In this document: piece after piece, positions 23,546 to 27,538 of the stretch | Numbering within the stretch: the first letter of the stretch is position 1 | Layout of the letters: every line of letters starts with the position of its first letter | DNA from: a virus | Length of the DNA: 27,538 nucleotides | IMG/VR virus record: IMGVR_UViG_3300046001_003510 | Span: 1-27,538 of that record | Reading direction: 5' to 3' (one strand) | Translations under genes and position numbers: made by a program | The notes under the pieces: model-generated | Databases searched by the model: none | Told to the model about the DNA's origin: nothing | Seen by the model: only the letters and a program-made list of their open reading frames with translations

Positions 23546-25417
23546 ATGGAAACATTAGCAGAGAAACTAGCCAGACTAAAAGCTGGTATGCAAGTAACAC
23601 CTAGTGCTCAGAAGTTACTAGCAGAAGTTAGTACTCAGGTACTTAGTAGTGCCTTAGCACCGACACCAACAACGGCAGCAGCAACTCCAGCAGCAGCAAC
23701 TAAGCAACATGTACCAACTACTGCACAATTAAAACTACAGCAGCTACTAGCAACTAGAAAGAATGCAAGTACTGTATTAACTACAACACCAACAGTAATA
23801 GCAACAGCGGTAGCAAACACATTGCCTAATAGTGATGTAGTGGAAGAAATCAGCAACACTCACTCCAACAATACTTCCCTTACAGGTATTGACAAATCAG
23901 GATCTGTAATTCAATACAATGAAGAACAACTAACCTTTATTGATACTGTAACTAAGGGCGAATCTTGTATCTTAATTGGTGCAGCTGGTACTGGTAAGAC
24001 TACTTGTATGAGGGGCGCAGTAAGCTCACTAATTACATCTGGGCTAGTACCTGCAAATACTGGAATGGATGGACATAAGTACTTACCACCTAATACATCT
24101 GGTATAGTTATGGTCTCCTTTACTCGTCGTGCTGTATCTAATCTTCGTAAAGCTATGAGTGAGGAACTTAAAGCTAACTGTCTAACTATACATGCATTAC
24201 TAGAGTATGAACCACAGTACTTTGATGTAATGGATGATGAGACAGGTGAAACTAGATCTACTATGCGCTTTGAACCTACTAGGAATGCATTTCGCCAACT
24301 ACCATATGGTATCAAAGCAGTAGTTATAGATGAAGCATCTATGGTTAGTACTGAGTTATTCGCAGAACTAGTAGCTGCATTATCTCCTGATACTCAATTC
24401 ATCTTCCTAGGTGATATACAACAGTTACCTCCTGTATTTGGTGCTGCTATCTTAGGTTATAAGATGTTAGAACTAAAGACTGTGGAACTAGTGCAAGTAT
24501 ATCGCCAAGCATTAGAATCTCCTATCATTAGATTGGCACATCGAATACTATCTGGCAAGCCTATACCTAGAGATGAGTACGAGGAGTGGAAGTTTCCTAA
24601 CCAACTAACTATTCACCCTTGGAAAAAGAAACTCGATGCAGAGATAGCACTATTAACTATCGCTAAGTTCCTAACTACTGCATATGATAATGGTATGTAC
24701 AATCCTGAGGAGGATATGATACTAATCCCCTTTAACAAGGCATGTGGTACTTTGGAACTCAATAAGCATATAGCTAACTACATTGCTCGCAAGAACAAAG
24801 CTGTAACTTATGAGATCATTGCAGGCTTTAATAAGCACTATCTAACAGTAGGTGATCGGGTTCTGTATGATAAAGAAGATGGCTTGATACTAGGCATTGA
24901 ACCTAACAACATCTATTCAGGACTATTACCTCAGCCAGCTAGTAATATGCTAGACTACTGGGGTTGTATACAGCAGGATGGTACAGAATCACAGCATCAT
25001 CTAACTGAAGTAGATAGTGATGCAGAGTTAGATCTACTCCTTAGTATGAGTGCTGGTAGTGATGATGAAGATCGAGTACGCAAAGCAAGTCACAAGGTTA
25101 AGATCTTACTATTGGATAGTAATCGTGAGATAGAAATAGATACAGCAGCTAGCTTTAATGGTATGCTCCTATCTTATGCACTAACTGTACATAAGTCCCA
25201 AGGCTCCGAATGGAGAAAGGTGTTCCTAATGTTACATCAGTCTCACAACACTATGTTACAACGGGAACTGTTATATACAGCAGTAACAAGAGCTAGAGAG
25301 GAGTTATATGTTATATGTGAACCTGAATCATTCACTAAAGGTATAACCTCTCAGCGTATCAAAGGTAATACTCTTGCTGAGAAGGCGGAGTACTTTAAGG
25401 GAAAATCCCAGCAGTAA
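23546..25417 (+). CDS. SF1B (RecD/Dda-like) DNA helicase
   Basis: This 623-aa protein has the full helicase set: Walker A GAAGTGKTT (145-153), Ia MVSFTRRAVSNLRKAM (189-204), II VVIDEASMVS (259-268), III FLGDIQQLPPV (287-297), VYRQ (318-321), V ALTVHKSQGSEW (545-556) and VI LYTAVTRAREELYVI (576-590). The spacing and the GD-x-x-QLPP element mark the RecD2/Dda/Pif1 group, 5'-3' helicases that act in phage replication and recombination. Residues 1-115 are Ala/Thr/Val-rich and probably disordered, an unusual extension for Dda-type proteins. Residues 440-520 hold an acidic insertion. The Shine-Dalgarno site is weak, and the start lies two bases after the previous stop, so coupling is likely. A gene symbol is not assigned. 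Confidence 0.9.
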   Translation: METLAEKLARLKAGMQVTPSAQKLLAEVSTQVLSSALAPTPTTAAATPAAATKQHVPTTAQLKLQQLLATRKNASTVLTTTPTVIATAVANTLPNSDVVEEISNTHSNNTSLTGIDKSGSVIQYNEEQLTFIDTVTKGESCILIGAAGTGKTTCMRGAVSSLITSGLVPANTGMDGHKYLPPNTSGIVMVSFTRRAVSNLRKAMSEELKANCLTIHALLEYEPQYFDVMDDETGETRSTMRFEPTRNAFRQLPYGIKAVVIDEASMVSTELFAELVAALSPDTQFIFLGDIQQLPPVFGAAILGYKMLELKTVELVQVYRQALESPIIRLAHRILSGKPIPRDEYEEWKFPNQLTIHPWKKKLDAEIALLTIAKFLTTAYDNGMYNPEEDMILIPFNKACGTLELNKHIANYIARKNKAVTYEIIAGFNKHYLTVGDRVLYDKEDGLILGIEPNNIYSGLLPQPASNMLDYWGCIQQDGTESQHHLTEVDSDAELDLLLSMSAGSDDEDRVRKASHKVKILLLDSNREIEIDTAASFNGMLLSYALTVHKSQGSEWRKVFLMLHQSHNTMLQRELLYTAVTRAREELYVICEPESFTKGITSQRIKGNTLAEKAEYFKGKSQQ

Positions 25418-25458
25418 CCTAGCAGTACCAACACCAATCCTAACCTAAAGGAATCAAT

Positions 25459-25617
25459 ATGAAGAACCTAACTAAGAAACAATGGACAGCAGCAATCCTC
25501 CTGTTCCCTGTAGTAGCACCACTAATAACACTAGGCTTTACTCTTGCACTATTGAAGGATGCGTATACCTTCGGAGCTGCATGTTATGTGAACTTCTCTT
25601 GCTGGATAGATGAGTAA
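25459..25617 (+). CDS. 52-aa single-pass membrane protein
   Basis: The frame reads MKNLTKKQWTAAILLFPVVA, PLITLGFTLALLKDAYTFGA and ends in CYVNFSCWIDE. A basic N-terminus (three Lys in seven residues) precedes a hydrophobic segment at about 11-32, which predicts the N-terminus in the cytoplasm. Two cysteines near the C-terminus would then face the periplasm and could pair. AAAGGA six bases before the ATG is a good ribosome-binding site, and the gene lies 41 bases after the helicase. Small membrane proteins in phage early regions often alter host envelope or exclusion functions, but no function is shown here. It is below usual length cut-offs. Confidence 0.6.
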   Translation: MKNLTKKQWTAAILLFPVVAPLITLGFTLALLKDAYTFGAACYVNFSCWIDE

Positions 25618-25645
25618 GAACTGTAATATAACAAATAGAGGGATA

Positions 25646-25673
25646 CAAGAACCAACTTGAAAAATAGTTCTTG
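25646..25673. promoter_or_regulatory. Inverted repeat CAAGAAC-N14-GTTCTTG over the -35 element
   Basis: The arms (25646-25652 and 25667-25673) are perfect complements, and the right arm covers the first bases of the TTGACG -35 hexamer. A protein bound here would block or help RNA polymerase. It could also form a stem in read-through RNA from the helicase unit. Confidence 0.4.
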
Positions 25674-25699
25674 ACGCCCTCTCTAATATACGTTAAGAT
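25671..25699 (+). promoter_or_regulatory. Candidate sigma-70 promoter of the 247-aa gene
   Basis: TTGACG (25671-25676) and TAAGAT (25694-25699) are 17 bases apart, the best -35/-10 pair in the window. Transcription would start near 25706, giving a leader of about 75 bases before ATG 25780. Confidence 0.6.
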
Positions 25700-25779
25700 G
25701 TATGCACTCGATAACAAAGAGTGATCACCCAAACCCAGTACTTACAATCCTGTAATTACTAACTAATCGGAGAAATACC

Positions 25780-26523
25780 ATGTCAAATCAAGACAACGCA
25801 ACAACAGCAACAGAAACTACTGATGTACAAATGCCAGCGGTGGCTACTACAGGTGCAGTACAACCTGTGTTAACTGCTGAGCAGAAAGCAGAACACTTTC
25901 TTACTATCAAAGCCAACTTCAATAGTAAGGTTGATGTAGTAGAAACAGCTTTCCACTTCCGCAAAACAGTGGATGAAGCAACTAAGATCGAAACTAAGCG
26001 TGCATCTGTGTTGTTACCATTACCAACACCAAGTGTAGAAGGTTTAATTGATATTATCCAGAACGGCGGCAAAGGTTTGGATCTGTTGATCGAAGCAGCA
26101 CAAGGTATTGTTATTGAACAAGCTCGTGAATACATCAATAACAACGAAGATGTAACTAGCTTAAACTTCCCATTTGCAATGTTAGATTGGAACACTATCG
26201 CTAACTTGCCTAAAGCTGATCGCCGTGGTGGTGGTATCTCTAAAGAAGTATGGGATGAGTTCGCTAAAGATTATATCTTGGTGATGCCAGCATTGATTAA
26301 CAAGTCTTCAGAAGCTGTAACTATGGCGACTAAGATCTTCTTAACTAAGTTCGCTAATGTTAAAACTAACAAGGCGATTATCAGTAAGTTGAAAGACTAC
26401 TTGGCAATCTACATTAACAACACTGCTCGCGGTGAAGAATTTGTAGAAGCTGTAGAGTGGTTGAATAAGAAAGCAGATGTGTTGATTGCTACAGGTGAAG
26501 AAAACTTGTTGAACGCACTGTAA
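25780..26523 (+). CDS. Probably abundant 247-aa early protein, unknown function
   Basis: Residues 1-32 are Thr/Ala/Asp-rich and disordered. The rest is helical with conserved-looking stretches LDWNTIANLPKADRRGGGIS, then KEVWDEFAKDYILVMPALIN (centre), KIFLTKFANVKTNKAIISKL and AVEWLNKKADVLIA near the end. From memory, the centre resembles an uncharacterised protein family common in environmental phages; no function is known to me. All arginine codons (six read) are CGT or CGC, unlike the nearby helicase and 376-aa genes, which use AGA. Together with the strong promoter and GGAG before the ATG, this suggests high expression. Single-stranded DNA binding or a replication accessory role is possible from position. 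There is no OB-fold signature that I can see. Confidence 0.75.
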   Translation: MSNQDNATTATETTDVQMPAVATTGAVQPVLTAEQKAEHFLTIKANFNSKVDVVETAFHFRKTVDEATKIETKRASVLLPLPTPSVEGLIDIIQNGGKGLDLLIEAAQGIVIEQAREYINNNEDVTSLNFPFAMLDWNTIANLPKADRRGGGISKEVWDEFAKDYILVMPALINKSSEAVTMATKIFLTKFANVKTNKAIISKLKDYLAIYINNTARGEEFVEAVEWLNKKADVLIATGEENLLNAL

Positions 26524-26889
26524 TTCTGGCGAATTAGGCTACCAGTCCTAACACATAATACTGGTACTTAGCACTTAGATGAGTAGTCATTGCAGCGGGA
26601 ACTGTAAAGTATGAAAGTTAAGTGCTATTTTAAATACTCATTACCATGCATCATGATTGTGTAGTGGGTATTTAAAATAACAGTAGTAACACAAGCTGTT
26701 GTTATCCAGATGACTGCGCATTGTAACTGGATGGTAACATGGATGAAATATTCCTGCGCCAAAACAAAAAAGATAAGAGTCCAACTTACTGTATGACTCA
26801 AGCAAGGATCGTACCTTGGAATGGTTGAAATAGTTATAAATTAAAACTGTTAAAAACTCTGTAATACGAACAACACATTTGGAATAATT
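26524..26889 (+). ncRNA. 366-bp non-coding region with many potential stems (candidate RNA)
   Basis: No good gene lies here; a 29-codon frame at 26739-26828 has only a weak ribosome-binding site. Complementary arms seen are TACCAGT/ACTGGTA (26540-26546, 26560-26566), TAGCACTTA/TAAGTGCTA (26569-26577, 26619-26627) enclosing TTGCAG/CTGTAA (26590-26595, 26602-26607), a 16-base pair of arms around TATTTTAAATA (26624-26639, 26666-26681), ATCCAG/CTGGAT (26704-26709, 26727-26732) and CAAGG/CCTTG (26803-26807, 26814-26818). GCGCA in one loop (26716-26720) can pair with TGCGC (26755-26759) as a pseudoknot. No T-run follows any stem. It may be the 3' UTR of the abundant 247-aa message, a small RNA, or operators. 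The stems are seen; an RNA role is inferred. Confidence 0.4.
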
Positions 26890-27144
26890 ATGGCTAACAT
26901 GTATGATGACATATGGAGTAAGTTAAAAGCTAAGGGAACGTGCAGTGTTGCTGCTCACCCTGTATTCCAACGTCGTGTTATTCATGCAGTTATCAATAAG
27001 AAATACTATGATGAAGGGTTCAAGTTAATGCTATTAGAAAAGCACCAGACTTGTAAGTTATCATATGTACGTACTGCCAGTAAGATAGTATTCACACTTA
27101 CTACCCACATTCACTATGCAACACTAACACACGAGGAGTTATAA
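26890..27144 (+). CDS. 84-aa basic protein of unknown function
   Basis: This small basic protein, MANMYDDIWSKLKAKGTCSV, has an N-terminal helix followed by FQRRVIHAVINKKYYDEGFK (about 26-45), two later cysteines-free beta segments (LSYVRTASKIVFTLTTHIHY, about 57-76) and an acidic end. Two Cys (18 and 55), three His and many Lys/Arg are present without a metal-finger spacing. GGA precedes the ATG by eight bases. The stop overlaps the next start as TAATG, placing it first in a coupled series of at least three genes. I do not recognise it; nucleic-acid binding is only a guess from its charge. Confidence 0.65.
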   Translation: MANMYDDIWSKLKAKGTCSVAAHPVFQRRVIHAVINKKYYDEGFKLMLLEKHQTCKLSYVRTASKIVFTLTTHIHYATLTHEEL

Positions 27145-27416
27145 TGGCACAGCATAATACAGAAGTTGTGAAGTTAACAGGTAAGATTGTAGCACGCAGT
27201 AAAGCAGCAGTGTTATTTGCAATCTTCCCTGAGGATCTTTGCTTGGATCAAGAGGAGTTCTTGGAATGTATCAAAGCTAAGAATCCAGATGTATTACAAG
27301 AGTGGATTCCTCTCTCACAAACTAAAAGCATTCATGAGACCTTTAGTATTGTAACAGAAACATTCGATACTATCGTTATCACCCAATGGATTGCTAAGAC
27401 TAAAGGATTAGTATAA
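27144..27416 (+). CDS. 90-aa protein of unknown function
   Basis: This protein, MAQHNTEVVKLTGKIVARSK, starts with a beta-like segment followed by AAVLFAIFPEDLCLDQEEFL (about 21-40), a helix-rich middle (CIKAKNPDVLQEWIPLSQTK) and a C-terminal beta segment (TFDTIVITQWIAKTKGLV). It is acidic overall, with a charge opposite to the preceding 84-aa protein, to which it is translationally coupled (TAATG with GAGGAG upstream); the two could form a complex. No family is recognised. The stop again overlaps the next start by one base. Confidence 0.65.
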   Translation: MAQHNTEVVKLTGKIVARSKAAVLFAIFPEDLCLDQEEFLECIKAKNPDVLQEWIPLSQTKSIHETFSIVTETFDTIVITQWIAKTKGLV

Positions 27417-27538
27417 TGGATACATTAAACAATCTCTTGGATTCAAATGCACAAGGTGTACTAGTTAAAACCTCCAATACTAATAGCTTAGATGCTAGAG
27501 AGTTGGAGGTTTTGTCCATCAAGGGTAAGATTGCAGAG
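27416..27538 (+). CDS. Start of a further gene, cut by the right window edge
   Basis: An ATG at 27416 overlaps the preceding stop (TAATG) with AAAGGA upstream. The frame is open for 41 codons to the edge: MDTLNNLLDSNAQGVLVKTS, then NTNSLDARELEVLSIKGKI. Nothing diagnostic is visible in the fragment. Inside it lies a perfect 11-bp inverted repeat (27467-27477 and 27503-27513), described under findings. Confidence 0.65.
   Translation, partial: MDTLNNLLDSNAQGVLVKTSNTNSLDARELEVLSIKGKIAE

Noticed and set aside
25538-25732. 64-codon minus-strand frame across the promoter of the 247-aa gene
   Set aside because: It overlaps a good promoter and the 52-aa gene on the other strand and has no ribosome-binding site.
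26739-26828. 29-codon frame MDEIFLRQNKKDKSPTYCMT... in the structured region
   Set aside because: It has only a weak GGATGG before the ATG and no recognisable features, so it is kept as part of the non-coding region unless conservation is shown.
26524-26889. Possible tRNA or tmRNA
   Set aside because: I looked for a seven-base acceptor stem and a GGTTCRA T-loop and found neither; GGAATGGTTGAAAT near 26818 only loosely recalls one.
20547-27538. CRISPR array, integrase, toxin-antitoxin or retroelement
   Set aside because: No evenly spaced repeats with unique spacers, no tyrosine or serine recombinase motifs, no reverse-transcriptase YxDD motif and no recognisable toxin pair were found.

Overview
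The window looks like part of the genome of a lytic tailed phage, most likely a short-tailed (podovirus-type) Caudoviricetes member of a Gram-negative host. It is AT-rich (about 40% GC by eye, not computed). The evidence is a gapless block of head, portal, terminase, tail and lysis genes on the minus strand facing a block of small early-type genes and a helicase on the plus strand. I see no tape-measure, tail-tube or sheath gene, no integrase or lysogeny repressor, no tRNA, no insertion sequence and no CRISPR array. Sigma-70-like promoters and good Shine-Dalgarno sites suggest that host RNA polymerase and ribosomes are used. I cannot name the phage or the host.

Minus strand, read from 19.8 kb down to 1: small terminase, a 53-aa gene not found by a simple length cut-off, large terminase, a 121-aa protein, portal, a 110-aa protein, scaffold-like protein, a 217-aa decoration-like protein, major capsid protein, a 156-aa head protein, a 204-aa adaptor-like protein, a 759-aa tail fibre, its 139-aa companion, a 334-aa beta-helix tailspike, a 511-aa tail nozzle-like protein, a 161-aa structural protein, then lysis genes (M15 peptidase, one-TM coiled-coil protein, holin-like protein), a 998-aa repetitive virion protein and a truncated coiled-coil protein at the left edge. 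Most junctions are a few bases apart or overlap, so this is probably one late operon. It probably starts at the candidate promoter at 19840-19868.

Centre: a 417-bp divergent control region (19799-20215) separates the two arms. It holds candidate promoters in both directions with the same -35 (TTGTAT) and a palindrome resembling a Fur box.

Plus strand, 20.2-27.5 kb: a 75-aa and a 220-aa unknown gene, a strong terminator, a 560-bp non-coding stretch rich in dyads, a cluster of three unknown genes followed by a RecD/Dda-like SF1B helicase and a small membrane protein, a promoter with an overlapping inverted repeat in front of a 247-aa unknown gene with host-like arginine codons, a 366-bp non-coding region dense in potential stems, and three tightly coupled small genes, the last cut by the right edge.

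The most unusual items are the 998-aa protein, built of two separate arrays of strict nine-residue repeats with different consensus sequences, and the structured non-coding region after the 247-aa gene. I found no recognisable defence, anti-defence or retroelement system.
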